Shown in pieces: positions 1-8,340 of a DNA stretch of 64,000 bases. The position numbers were made by a program, and so were the translations under genes. Origin of the DNA: Rhodanobacter sp. (GTDB taxonomy: Bacteria > Pseudomonadota > Gammaproteobacteria > Xanthomonadales > Rhodanobacteraceae). Positions within the stretch are counted from its first letter, which is position 1. Each line of letters begins with the position of its first letter. A model generated the notes under the pieces. The model saw only the letters and a list, made by a program, of their open reading frames with translations. It made no database searches and was not told where the DNA came from. The stretch covers positions 116,279 to 180,278 of the forward strand of contig JANJTA010000017.1 in the NCBI GenBank assembly GCA_024711345.1, given 5' to 3'.

Positions 1-12
1 GAACTGGAGTGA
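1..12 (+). CDS. 3' end of an upstream gene (partial)
   Basis: The window opens with codons reading E-L-E followed by a TGA stop at 10-12, in a frame that would run in from the left. In related Xanthomonadales the gene before the EIIA-HPr-EI operon is usually rapZ (RNase adapter/nucleotide-binding protein), so this may be its C-terminus. Only three residues are visible, so this identity is synteny-based inference. Confidence 0.3.
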   Translation, partial: ELE

Positions 13-55
13 TGGCCATGCCGTCCGCCACCACCCTCCGCACGGGCTGCCGGCC

Positions 56-448
56 ATGAGCGTCGGCGTGCTGCTGATGACCCACGAGGCGGTCGGCCAG
101 GCGCTGATCTCCGCCGCGCACCACGTGATGCCGCGGCTCCCGCTCAAGGTGGCGGCGGTCGAGGTGCCGCCCAACGCGGACCCCGACGTGATGCGCACGC
201 TCACCGCGCACCACGCGCGCGAGCTCGACTCCGGTGACGGCGTGCTGATCCTGGCCGACCTGTACGGCGCCACGCCGTGCAACATCGGCCTGTCGCTGGG
301 CGCGCTTGGCGTGCACCTGCATTGCGTCTCCGGGCTCAACCTGCCGATGCTGCTGCGCGTGCTCAACTATGCGGAAAAACCACTGGACGAGCTGGCCGAG
401 ATCGCGGCCAGCGGTGGTCGCGGCGGCATCTTCATCGACCATGCCTGA
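56..448 (+). CDS. PTS EIIA component, mannose type
   Basis: This 130-residue cytoplasmic protein matches the length and fold signature of mannose-family EIIA domains. The N-terminus (GVLLMTHE) places the phosphorylatable histidine at H10, and the conserved LADLYGATPCN segment at about residues 66-76 carries the acidic residue that neighbours the active site. It would accept phosphate from HPr-H15. The ptsH start is only 8 bases downstream, and ptsI follows. No EIIB, EIIC or EIID gene is present, so by family knowledge this is a regulatory phosphorelay rather than a sugar transporter. The ATG at 56 gives the expected N-terminus; its ribosome site is weak, suggesting coupling to the upstream gene. 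Confidence 0.9.
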   Translation: MSVGVLLMTHEAVGQALISAAHHVMPRLPLKVAAVEVPPNADPDVMRTLTAHHARELDSGDGVLILADLYGATPCNIGLSLGALGVHLHCVSGLNLPMLLRVLNYAEKPLDELAEIAASGGRGGIFIDHA

Positions 449-456
449 GTTCCGCC

Positions 457-726
457 ATGCTTGAAAAGGAGATCGTCATCACCAACCGGCTGGGTCTGCA
501 CGCGCGTGCCTCGGCCAAGCTGGTACAACTGGTGCAGGGTTTCAAATCCACCGTGTGGCTGCTCAGCAAGGGCCGCGAAGTCAACGCACAGAGCATCATG
601 GGCGTGATGATGCTGGCCGCCGGCCTCGGCAGCCCGCTCACCGTCCGTGCGGACGGCCCCGACGAGGAAGCCGCGCTGGCCGCGGTGGTCGCGCTGTTCG
701 AGCGCAAGTTCGACGAGGGAGCCTGA
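457..726 (+). CDS. ptsH: Phosphocarrier protein HPr
   Basis: HPr of 89 residues. It carries the phosphotransfer histidine at H15 in NRLGLHARASAK and a serine at S46 in AQSIMGVMML, the site used by HPr kinase/phosphorylase. H15 receives phosphate from EI and passes it to EIIA. The ATG at 457 is chosen because it gives canonical numbering for both sites; the frame stays open further upstream but overlaps the EIIA gene. The intact S46 motif fits a regulatory PTS in which HprK controls HPr, although hprK itself is outside the window. Confidence 0.95.
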   Translation: MLEKEIVITNRLGLHARASAKLVQLVQGFKSTVWLLSKGREVNAQSIMGVMMLAAGLGSPLTVRADGPDEEAALAAVVALFERKFDEGA

Positions 727-743
727 GATGCGGGGAACAGGAT

Positions 744-832
744 GTCGGGAATCGGCAACGGGGAACAGCGGAACGTGCGCAAGCGCTCCGCTGCCCGCAG
801 GCGCGGTGCGGTCCGCCGTACCGATGCCCGAC
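744..832. repeat. Inverted repeat between ptsH and ptsI
   Basis: A left arm at 744-755 (GTCGGGAATCGG) pairs with 821-832 (CCGATGCCCGAC) with one mismatch. It sits in the 150-base gap between HPr and EI. The G-rich left side (GGGGAACAGG, GGGAATCGG) and C-rich right side (CCCGACTCCCC) look like a REP-type or hairpin-forming intergenic element. It could act as an mRNA-stability or attenuation hairpin that sets the HPr:EI ratio. The open frame through it is not taken as coding. Confidence 0.5.
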
Positions 833-876
833 TCCCCCTTCCCTGGCCTCGCGACGGGCTCCCGACGGAGCCACCC

Positions 877-2619
877 GTGAGACACCTCCTCTCCGGCACC
901 GTCGCCGCGCGCGGCATGGCGCTCGGCCGCGCACGGCTGGTGCAGCCCAGCCGCTATGCGGTCGATACCCGCCCGCTGGCCGAGGAAGAGGTCGAAGGCG
1001 AGCTGGCCAAGCTGCACCAGGCGCTGGACACCGCGCGGCAGGAACTGCGCGAGCTGCGCGGCAAGCTGCACGGCGCGCTGGCGCGCGAGGTCAACGAGTT
1101 CATCGACGCGCACAGCCTGCTGCTGGATGACGCCGAGCTGCTGCGCGGGCTGGACGACCTGGTGCGGATCGGCCGCTACCGCCCCGGCGCCGCGCTGAAG
1201 AAACAGCGCGACCGGCTGTCCGCGGTATTCGAGGCAATGGACGATCCCTACCTGCGCAGCCGCAAGGAGGACGTCGAGCAGGTGATCAACCGGGTGATCT
1301 CCGCACTGCAGCGGCAGACCAGCCCGGAAGAACGCAAGCTGGCCGCGCGCGTGGGCGAGATCCTGATCGCCGACAACATCGCACCGGGCGACATGGCGCA
1401 GCTGGCCGGCAACGGCCTGCTCGGCGTGGTGGCCAGCTCCGGCAGCGCGTACTCGCACAGCGCAATCCTCGCGCGCAGCCTCGGCCTGCCGATGCTGGTG
1501 GGCACCCGCGATGCGCTGTCCAACATCCACGACGACGACCTGATCCTGCTCGACGCCGAACGCGGCGAGGTGATCGTGCACCCGGCCGCGCAGGATCTCT
1601 CGCGCTACCGCGCCTGGCAGCGCGAGGCGGCCGCCGAAGGCCGGCGGCTGGCCAAGCTGGCGAACGCGCCCACGCGCACCCGCGACGGCGTGGAGATCAC
1701 CCTGCTGGCGAACGCCGAGACCTCCGCCGACGTGGCGCTGGCGCGCGCCCGCGGCGCCGACGGCGTGGGCCTGTACCGTACCGAGTTCCTGTTCCTCCGG
1801 CACCGGGACCTGCCCTCGGAAGACGAGCAGTTCATCGCCTACCGCGACCTGGTGATGGGCATGGGCGGCCTGCCGGTGACCATTCGCACGCTGGACCTGG
1901 GCGCCGACAAGGCCGACGCCGCCGGACTGACCCTGCGCGGCGAGGACAACCCGGCGCTCGGCGTGCGCGGCGTGCGCCTGTCGCTGCGCTACCCGGCCGT
2001 GTTCACCACCCAGATCCGCGCCATCCTGCGCGCCGCCTGCTACGGCCCGGTGCGCGTGCTGGTGCCGATGGTGACCCAACCGGATGAACTCATTGCGGTG
2101 CGCACGCTGTTCAAGCTGGCGCGGCAGGACCTCAAGCGCGAGGCCATCGACCTGCCGGAGAAGCTGCCGCTGGGCGCGATGATCGAGGTGCCGGCGGCAG
2201 CGATCAACGTGCGCGCGCTGCTCGAACACGCCGACTTCCTCGCCATCGGCACCAACGACCTGGCGCAGTACGTGCTCGCGGCCGACCGCGGCAACGACGC
2301 GCTGGAGAACATCTACAACCCGCTGCAGCCGGCGCTGCTGCGGCTGATCTCGCACGTGCTCACTTCCGGTCGCCGCGCGAAGAAGCCGGTCAGCCTGTGC
2401 GGCGAGATCGCCGGCGACGCGAACTTCAGCGCGCTGCTGCTGCTGCTCGGCCTGCACGAGTTCAGCATGCACCCCGCGCAGATCCTGCAGGTGCGCGATC
2501 GCCTCGCCACGCTGGACCACGCGCACCTGCGCCGCCACGCCGCGCAGCTGCTGAATGCACCTACCCACGAGCAAGCCGAGGCGATGCTGAACGAGATCGT
2601 GGCCGCCAGCGCGCACTGA
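877..2619 (+). CDS. ptsI: PTS enzyme I (phosphoenolpyruvate-protein phosphotransferase)
   Basis: Enzyme I autophosphorylates with phosphoenolpyruvate and donates the phosphate to HPr. Starting at the GTG at 877 gives 580 residues, close to the usual 570-580. The swivelling domain carries the phosphohistidine H194 in GSAYSHSAILARSLG. The PEP-binding TIM-barrel half has LYRTEFLFL and the C-terminal SLCGEIAGD with C508. An upstream ATG at 742 in the same frame would add 45 Arg-rich residues derived from the intergenic inverted repeat, so it is rejected. It ends the readable PTS operon; no mgtE follows here, unlike in many Xanthomonads. Confidence 0.93.
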   Translation: MRHLLSGTVAARGMALGRARLVQPSRYAVDTRPLAEEEVEGELAKLHQALDTARQELRELRGKLHGALAREVNEFIDAHSLLLDDAELLRGLDDLVRIGRYRPGAALKKQRDRLSAVFEAMDDPYLRSRKEDVEQVINRVISALQRQTSPEERKLAARVGEILIADNIAPGDMAQLAGNGLLGVVASSGSAYSHSAILARSLGLPMLVGTRDALSNIHDDDLILLDAERGEVIVHPAAQDLSRYRAWQREAAAEGRRLAKLANAPTRTRDGVEITLLANAETSADVALARARGADGVGLYRTEFLFLRHRDLPSEDEQFIAYRDLVMGMGGLPVTIRTLDLGADKADAAGLTLRGEDNPALGVRGVRLSLRYPAVFTTQIRAILRAACYGPVRVLVPMVTQPDELIAVRTLFKLARQDLKREAIDLPEKLPLGAMIEVPAAAINVRALLEHADFLAIGTNDLAQYVLAADRGNDALENIYNPLQPALLRLISHVLTSGRRAKKPVSLCGEIAGDANFSALLLLLGLHEFSMHPAQILQVRDRLATLDHAHLRRHAAQLLNAPTHEQAEAMLNEIVAASAH

Positions 2620-2800
2620 AGCCCGGCCCGTCATCGCGCCGTCACGAATCGTTGTCCGGTGCTTTACCTTCCCCGGCTCAGCATCGGCCATTCAGGGGGG
2701 AGTGTTGAGGGGAACCGTTGCGTGCCGTTCCGCGCCGCGCGTAATCCGGCATGGCAACTCCGCGTCATCGAACCGATCCGTGGCCATGGGGAGCGTCATC

Positions 2801-3604
2801 ATGAACAAGTCACTTGTCGCCATACTGTTTGGCGCGTTGCTGGGGGCCGGCCTGATGCCCCTGCCGGCGTCGGCGCAAAGCGCCTTCGACGGCACCTGGA
2901 AGATCGACCTGAAGAAGGTCGAGATGCCGAAGAAGCCCGACGTCCTGCTGCTGCAGGACGGCACCTACCACTGCAAGACCTGCGTGCCGCCGATCACCGT
3001 CAAGGCCGACGGCAACGACCAGCCGGTCAGCGGCCATCCGTACTTCGACACGCTGGCGTTGAAGGTCGTCGACGACCATGCCGTGCAGGAAACGGCAAAG
3101 AAGGACGGCAAGGTGGTCTGGACCTCGACCACCACCGTGGCCGCCGACGGCAAGACCGCAAAGTTCGAGTTCAACGAGAACCGCGAAGGCAACAGCGCTC
3201 CGGTCACCGGCAACGGCACCATGGTGCGGGTGGCCAGGGGACCGGCCGGCGCCCACGCGATCTCCGGCTCATGGCGTACCGAGAGCTACGGCAACGTCTC
3301 GGACAACGCCCTCACCCGCAGCTACAAGGTCGACGGCGACATGTTGAGCATGAACACGCCGACCGGCGAGTCGTACAGCGCGCGGATGGACGGCAGCGAC
3401 GCCCCCTACAAGGGTGATCCGGGCGTCACCAGCGTGTCGGTGAAGAAGCTCGGCCAGCATGCCATGCAGGAAACCACCAAGCGCGACGGCAAGGTCGTCA
3501 GCGTGGCGAAGATGACCGTGGCGGCGGACGGCAAGAGCATGACCATCGCAGTCGACGACAAGCTGCACGGCAGCCACATGTCGTTCGTGGCGATCAAGCA
3601 ATGA
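2801..3604 (+). CDS. Secreted protein with internal duplication, function unknown
   Basis: This 267-residue protein begins with a clear Sec signal peptide (cleavage predicted after residue 26, ASA-QS), so it is probably periplasmic or secreted. The mature part contains two similar halves, roughly 27-150 and 155-267. Each ends in a V..K/QET.K.DGKVV segment followed by TVAADGK, which shows an internal duplication. Two cysteines in the first half (TYHCKTCVPP) form a CxxC pair that is absent from the second. No enzyme motif is recognised. The start at 2801 is preferred over the in-frame start at 2702 because only it gives an N-terminal signal sequence. Confidence 0.75.
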   Translation: MNKSLVAILFGALLGAGLMPLPASAQSAFDGTWKIDLKKVEMPKKPDVLLLQDGTYHCKTCVPPITVKADGNDQPVSGHPYFDTLALKVVDDHAVQETAKKDGKVVWTSTTTVAADGKTAKFEFNENREGNSAPVTGNGTMVRVARGPAGAHAISGSWRTESYGNVSDNALTRSYKVDGDMLSMNTPTGESYSARMDGSDAPYKGDPGVTSVSVKKLGQHAMQETTKRDGKVVSVAKMTVAADGKSMTIAVDDKLHGSHMSFVAIKQ

Positions 3605-3611
3605 AGCCCGA

Positions 3612-3635
3612 CGGCAGGCCAGGGACGGCCTGCCG
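3612..3635. terminator. Hairpin between convergent genes
   Basis: Perfect 9-bp arms CGGCAGGCC (3612-3620) and GGCCTGCCG (3627-3635) enclose a 6-base loop, just after the secreted-protein gene and just before the end of the convergent LysR gene. There is no clear T-run on the plus strand, so termination strength is uncertain, but the position suits a bidirectional terminator. Confidence 0.55.
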
Positions 3636-3640
3636 CCGGT

Positions 3641-4534
3641 TCAACGGGAGCCTCCGGGGCTGCTCCCTTCGAGAAACGCGTCCAGCAGCGCACCGCGATA
3701 CCGGCGCCGGTGCAGCAGCAGCGAAAGCTTGCGGCGCAGGTCGAGGAACGGCGTCTTCAGCGCCTTCAGCCGGCCGGCGGCCAGCGCGTCGGTGACCGCC
3801 ACCGCGGGCAGGCAGGCAATGCCCAGCCCGGCCGCCACCGCCTGCTTGATCGCCTCGATCTGATCGAGTTCGAGCACGTTCTCGCCCGGCGGCAACTGCG
3901 CCAGCACGCGCTCGCTGGTGGCACGGGTGGCCGAGCCGGGCTCGCGCAGCACCCAGCGCGCGCCGGCGAAATCGGCAGGCCGCAGGCTGCGCTTGTGCGC
4001 CAGCGGATGATCGGGCGGTGCACACACCACCAGCCGGTCGTCGCGCCACGGCCGCACTTCCAGTTGCGGGTGGGTCACCGGACCCTCCACGCAGCCGAGG
4101 TCCAGGCCGTGTTCGAGCATCGCCGCGGCGATCGTCTCGGTATTGGCCACGCGCAGACGGATCGCCACCTGCGGGTGCGCGCGCACGAAGCCGCCGAGCA
4201 GCTCGCCGACGAGATAGTTGCCCACCGTGTTGCTGGCGCCGATGCGCAGCTCGCCGCTCAGCGCGGCGCCCTCCTCGCGCCCGCGCCGGCCGAACTCGGC
4301 ATGGCGCTCCAGCAGTTCCTGCGCCAGCGGCAGCAGTTCGCGCCCGCGGGCGTTGAGGCGCAGGCGGCCGCGCTCGCGGTCGAACAGCGGCGCGTCGAGC
4401 TGCCGTTCCATCTCGGCCAGCGCCATGCTGGCCGCCGGCTGGGTCAGGTGCAGGCGCCCGGCGGCGGCGCGCACGCTGCCATGCAGCGCGATCTGCACGA
4501 ACACATCCAGCTGGCGCGGGCTGATGTTGACCAT
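3641..4534 (-). CDS. LysR-family regulator, YeiE-like
   Basis: A 297-residue LysR-type regulator. The winged helix-turn-helix occupies residues 5-63 (RQLDVFVQIALHGSVRAAA... TQPAAS), followed by an inducer-binding domain from about residue 90 (GELRIGASNTVGNYL). It is transcribed divergently from the yeiH-like gene, with 100 AT-rich bases between them. In enterobacteria yeiE and yeiH have the same arrangement, so it most likely controls yeiH and itself. The GASNTVGNYL start of the effector domain is typical of the CysB/CbbR/YeiE branch. The effector is unknown. Confidence 0.85.
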   Translation of the reverse strand: MVNISPRQLDVFVQIALHGSVRAAAGRLHLTQPAASMALAEMERQLDAPLFDRERGRLRLNARGRELLPLAQELLERHAEFGRRGREEGAALSGELRIGASNTVGNYLVGELLGGFVRAHPQVAIRLRVANTETIAAAMLEHGLDLGCVEGPVTHPQLEVRPWRDDRLVVCAPPDHPLAHKRSLRPADFAGARWVLREPGSATRATSERVLAQLPPGENVLELDQIEAIKQAVAAGLGIACLPAVAVTDALAAGRLKALKTPFLDLRRKLSLLLHRRRYRGALLDAFLEGSSPGGSR

Positions 4535-4634
4535 CAGCCGATCTTATCAGCGTTCCTTATACGTCCTATCACATATTCCAAATTTTCCTGATTGACGTGC
4601 GAGCGGACAATGGCGCAATTGCCGGAGTCCACGC

Positions 4635-5660
4635 ATGAGCGCATCGTCCATCGCCACCCTTGTCCACCCCACGCTGCGCATGCGCGCACCGGGTCTGTTG
4701 CTGGCGGCAGGCCTCGGTCTGCTGGCACTGCTGCTGGGGCGCTGGGCGCCGCTGGTCGGCGGGCCGGTGATCGGCATCCTGCTCGGCATCGCGGTGCGCA
4801 ACCTGCTCGCGCCCGGCGCGCGCTTCACGCCCGGCATCGCGTTCGCCGGCAAGCAGGTGCTGCAGTGGTCGATCATCGCGCTGGGCTTCGGCCTCAGTCT
4901 CGACCAGGTGGCGAAGACCGGCCTCGAGTCGCTGTCGGTGACCCTGGTGACGCTGACCGTGGCCTTCGTCAGCGCGTGGGCACTGGGCCGCTGGCTGGGC
5001 GTGCACGACAAGCTGAAGGTGCTGATCGGCGTGGGCACCGCGATCTGCGGCGGCTCGGCGATCGCCGCGGTGACGCCGATCATCAAACCCGACGAACACG
5101 ACACCGCATTCGCGATCTCCACCATCTTCCTGTTCAACGTGGTGGCGGTGCTGCTGTTCCCGCCGCTCGGCCACCTGCTGCACCTGTCCGACCTCGGCTT
5201 CGGCCTGTGGGCCGGCACCGCGATCAACGACACCTCCTCGGTGGTGGCCGCCGGCTACAGCTACAGCCATGCCGCCGGCGACTATGCCACCATCGTCAAG
5301 CTGACCCGCGCCACCTTGATCATCCCGATCTGCCTGGTGCTGGCCTTCGCGGTGGCCGCGCGCGAAAAGAAAAAGGGCACCGTCGACTTCAGCCTGCGTC
5401 GCATCTTCCCGTGGTTCATCCTGTGGTTCCTGGTGGCCTCGGCGCTGCGCACCACCGGCGTGATCCCCGCTGCGATCCTGCCCGCGCTGCACGCCGCCGC
5501 CGAGTTCCTGATCATCGTGGCGCTCACCGCGATCGGCCTCTCCGCCAACCTGCGCAAGATGATCGCCAGCGGCGCCCGGCCGATCCTGCTGGGGCTGGGC
5601 GTGTGGGCGGCGGTGGCGGTGAGCAGTCTGGCGGTGCAGCTGCTGATCGGAAGGCTTTGA
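4635..5660 (+). CDS. yeiH: YeiH/UPF0324 family membrane protein (putative sulfate-type exporter)
   Basis: This 341-residue protein has about ten hydrophobic segments and the family's conserved GVGTAICGGSAIAA and FGLWAGTAINDTSSVVAAG motifs (roughly residues 132-145 and 191-209). The family is annotated as a putative sulfate/organosulfonate exporter by homology; the substrate has not been established from sequence. The ATG at 4635 has GGAG at 4624-4627 as ribosome site. It stands alone downstream of the divergent LysR regulator, which is the best clue to its control. Confidence 0.85.
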   Translation: MSASSIATLVHPTLRMRAPGLLLAAGLGLLALLLGRWAPLVGGPVIGILLGIAVRNLLAPGARFTPGIAFAGKQVLQWSIIALGFGLSLDQVAKTGLESLSVTLVTLTVAFVSAWALGRWLGVHDKLKVLIGVGTAICGGSAIAAVTPIIKPDEHDTAFAISTIFLFNVVAVLLFPPLGHLLHLSDLGFGLWAGTAINDTSSVVAAGYSYSHAAGDYATIVKLTRATLIIPICLVLAFAVAAREKKKGTVDFSLRRIFPWFILWFLVASALRTTGVIPAAILPALHAAAEFLIIVALTAIGLSANLRKMIASGARPILLGLGVWAAVAVSSLAVQLLIGRL

Positions 5661-5707
5661 TGTAGCTCACCCGTAGATTCATCCGCCTCAGCTCGTAAGC
5701 TCACAGC

Positions 5708-6082
5708 TCACAAACTGCGGACCTTCACCATATTCATGTCGGCCTTATCGACTTTGTAGACCGAAACACCGTCATGCGCGCGCCGTCCGTGAAAGGGCCT
5801 GATGGCAAAGGTAATGGTGTAGGAATCGCGGTCTTCTGTGACCCCAAACGTATAGTTGTCCGGGGAAGCGGCGAATCTCTGGAAATCGTTTCCAGCGGGT
5901 TGCGTCCGTAGCTCCCTGGCAAATCTCTCAAGTGCAGTGCAACTTGCACGAAGCTCCTTTACATCCCCGGACCACACGCCGCTTTGAACCGGTGGAGGTT
6001 CATTTTTCGCGCACGCTGTGAGGCCGATCAGGGTTGATACCAGCAACAGGTATCCGACCGAACCTGTCCGACTCATACTCAT
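5708..6082 (-). CDS. Small predicted lipoprotein, function unknown
   Basis: A 124-residue protein with a lipoprotein signal: hydrophobic residues 10-22 and the lipobox LTAC with C24. The mature part is polar and has no recognised domain. Its base composition (AT-rich codons such as TAT, AAA and GTT) is clearly lower in GC than its neighbours, which suggests recent acquisition or weak selection. It lies between yeiH and tsaB and reads as a single-gene unit. The DNA does not say which membrane it is anchored to, although no Asp follows the cysteine, so outer-membrane sorting is plausible. Confidence 0.65.
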   Translation of the reverse strand: MSMSRTGSVGYLLLVSTLIGLTACAKNEPPPVQSGVWSGDVKELRASCTALERFARELRTQPAGNDFQRFAASPDNYTFGVTEDRDSYTITFAIRPFHGRRAHDGVSVYKVDKADMNMVKVRSL

Positions 6083-6141
6083 AACACCCCCTTTCGCCCG
6101 TAGCGATCACATTCGCTTTGCGCCAGATGCAGCCAAAAGCC

Positions 6142-6840
6142 TCAAGCCTTCCCCTGCTCCACCAGCGTCAACGCCACCTTGTCACGCAGGTACACCGGCA
6201 GGGCTTGTTCCGGCGGCAATGCGCGGCCGGCCTTGAACTCGCGGGCGGCGAGTTCGGCCACGTGCGCGGCCTGCGGGTAACGCGTCCCGTCGGCGCGGCG
6301 CGGCTCCATCCCCATGCGTTCGCGCAGCACGCCCTGGTAGGTCGCCCAGCCGCTGCCCACCACCTGCCAGGCGCGGGCTTCGGGCAACATCAGCGCGTCC
6401 GCGGTGCATACGCGCTCGTCGTCCAGCGCGAGCAGGCCGCCCGCGCCGTCGCGGCGGTAGCAGGCGGCGTAGATCTCGCCCATGCGGGCGTCGATCACGG
6501 CGAGGATGGCGCTGTCGGCGTCGCCGTCGTCCGGCGCTTCCAGCGCCAGCGCGGCGAGCGAGGAGATGGTGATCACCGGCACGTCCAGCGCCAGCGCCAT
6601 GCCCTGCGCCAGCGACACCGCGAGGCGCACGCCGGTGAAGGCGCCGGGGCCGCGGCCCACCGCAATCGCGTCCAGCGCGTGGCGGCCGATGCCGGCTTCG
6701 GCCAGCAGCTCGTCGGCCATCGGCAGCACCAGCTCGGTGTGCCGGCGCGGCGCGATCTCGCTGCGCGCGATCAGTTCGTCGCCGTGGACCAGGGCGACGG
6801 AGCAGGCTTCGGTGGCGGTTTCGATGGCGAGCAGGTTCAT
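6142..6840 (-). CDS. tsaB: tRNA threonylcarbamoyladenosine biosynthesis protein TsaB
   Basis: TsaB is the ASKHA-fold partner of TsaD in making the t6A modification of ANN-decoding tRNAs. The 232-residue protein opens with MNLLAIETATEACSVAL and has the family motif GRGPGAFTGVRLAVSLAQG at about residues 67-85. Its start codon (6838-6840) overlaps the stop of creD by 4 bases, so the two are translationally coupled. This TsaB is longer at the C-terminus than the minimal fold, as is usual in gammaproteobacteria. It is essential in many bacteria. Confidence 0.92.
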   Translation of the reverse strand: MNLLAIETATEACSVALVHGDELIARSEIAPRRHTELVLPMADELLAEAGIGRHALDAIAVGRGPGAFTGVRLAVSLAQGMALALDVPVITISSLAALALEAPDDGDADSAILAVIDARMGEIYAACYRRDGAGGLLALDDERVCTADALMLPEARAWQVVGSGWATYQGVLRERMGMEPRRADGTRYPQAAHVAELAAREFKAGRALPPEQALPVYLRDKVALTLVEQGKA

Positions 6841-8183
6841 GGCCGCTCCATGATAGCCGCTGCCGGCCCGCCCGCGGTCGGCACATAGGCGTACCAGTCG
6901 ATGCGGCGAGTAAGGAACATCAGCAGCGCCACCGTGGCCAGCAGCACCAGCGCGCCCACCAGCAGCGCGTACTGCTCGGCCGCGATCAGCCCGTACAGCA
7001 TGGCGTAGACCACCCCCAGCACGCTGCCCAGCAGCAACCCGGCGCGGCGCGCGCGCAGCACCGCCGCGGCGTAGCCGCCCACGATCAGCGCCACCGCCGC
7101 CGCCGCGATGGCGTAGGCGGCGCCGAAGCCGACCTGCTCGGACAGCGCCAGCAGCACCACGTAGAACGTGGCCAGCGCCGCGCCCACCAGCAGGTATTGC
7201 ACCGGGTGCACGCGCAGCTTCTTCAGCACCTCGAACAGGAAGAACACCACGAAGGTCAGCGCGATGAACAGCAACCCGTACTTCCCCGCGCGCACGTTGC
7301 GCTGGTACACGTCGACCGGCTGGTACAGCTGCACGCCGAAGGTCGACGCCTGCAGCGCGGCCTGCAGGTTGTCGTCGCCGTCCCAGTGCTGGCCGTAACT
7401 GCGGTTGAGGTCGAGCAGGTGCCAGCGCGCGCTGAAGCCGTGGCCGTCGATGCTGCGCTCCAGCGGCAGCGCCGCGCCGATGAAGCCGGGATCGGGCCAC
7501 GGCGCGCGCATCGTCACGTCGGTGCTGCGCCCCAGCGGCAGCATTTGCAGCCCGCCGGTGCCGGCCAGTTTCAGGCCGATCTGCACGTCGATCGGCTGCC
7601 CTTCCAGTGCGTCCAGATCGACCGGCACCACCACGTTCGGCCAGCCGCCGAGCCGCTCGGCCGACGACTCGAAGCGTGCCGGCTGGCCGTTGATGCGCAA
7701 CTCGGTGACCTCCTGCAGGCCGCGCAGGTCGCCGACCGGCAGACGCAGCTCGGCCTTGCCGCCCTGCCACGTCGCATTGCTGGCGCGGCGATACTGGGCG
7801 ATGTCCTGCGCGCGGAAGCGCGCATCGAGCCGCACCGTGGCGACGAACACCGGCGCGGCATAGATGCCGTAGCTGCGTGTCTCCACCGTCATCGCCACGT
7901 CCAGTTTCAACGTGTCGGCCAGCATGCTTTCGCTGCCGGCCTGCCAGCGCGGCGCCGCCTGCCCTTCCGGCGCCAACAGGCGCTGCGTCGGCACCACCAG
8001 CACCGGGCCGCCCAGCACCTGCTGGCCGCCCCAGCCCTGCGCGATCTGCGCGATCGCCCCCTCGCGCAACTGCTGGCGCTCGCTGACCAGGCCACGCACC
8101 TGCACCAGCGGTATCGTCATCAGCAACGCCAGCACGCCGATGCCCAGCACCTTGGCGGTCACGCTCTGCGTCCACTTGCCCAT
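6837..8183 (-). CDS. creD: Inner membrane protein CreD
   Basis: CreD-family protein of 448 residues. It has one N-terminal membrane helix (about 11-28), a large periplasmic domain (about 35-300), and a cluster of about five helices from about residue 300 to the C-terminus. The conserved VRGLVSERQQLR stretch follows the first helix. In other gammaproteobacteria CreD belongs to the CreBC regulon and affects envelope stress and beta-lactam tolerance. Here no creB or creC is nearby; the gene is instead coupled by a 4-base overlap to tsaB. Start ATG at 8183. Confidence 0.88.
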   Translation of the reverse strand: MGKWTQSVTAKVLGIGVLALLMTIPLVQVRGLVSERQQLREGAIAQIAQGWGGQQVLGGPVLVVPTQRLLAPEGQAAPRWQAGSESMLADTLKLDVAMTVETRSYGIYAAPVFVATVRLDARFRAQDIAQYRRASNATWQGGKAELRLPVGDLRGLQEVTELRINGQPARFESSAERLGGWPNVVVPVDLDALEGQPIDVQIGLKLAGTGGLQMLPLGRSTDVTMRAPWPDPGFIGAALPLERSIDGHGFSARWHLLDLNRSYGQHWDGDDNLQAALQASTFGVQLYQPVDVYQRNVRAGKYGLLFIALTFVVFFLFEVLKKLRVHPVQYLLVGAALATFYVVLLALSEQVGFGAAYAIAAAAVALIVGGYAAAVLRARRAGLLLGSVLGVVYAMLYGLIAAEQYALLVGALVLLATVALLMFLTRRIDWYAYVPTAGGPAAAIMERP

Positions 8184-8248
8184 GTCATCAGCTCCCTCGA
8201 TGCGGAGTGCCGATCACAGCAGCGCCCGCGGCGCGGCAGCGGGCAAGC

Positions 8249-8267
8249 GCGGGCGAAACGCGGGCAA
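8249..8267. repeat. 19-bp dispersed direct repeat, copy 1
   Basis: The 19-mer GCGGGCGAAACGCGGGCAA occurs exactly here and again at 21835-21853. Both copies are in gaps between minus-strand genes, and both are followed by GC-rich partly palindromic sequence. This suggests a short dispersed intergenic element. The rest of the gap 8184-8340 shows no gene. Confidence 0.4.
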
Positions 8268-8340
8268 CCGGGCGACCATGAGCTGTCGGCGCAGCAGGCG
8301 TGCCGCCCGCGGGATGAATGGCGTTCCCGCCCGGCTCGGC

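Noticed and set aside
742..876. N-terminal extension of ptsI from the ATG at 742
   Set aside because: The added residues come from an inverted repeat and are not part of enzyme I; GTG at 877 gives the family N-terminus.
367..2691. Minus-strand open frame of 774 codons across the PTS operon
   Set aside because: It is antisense to ptsH and ptsI, which have complete active sites; the composition is that of a shadow.
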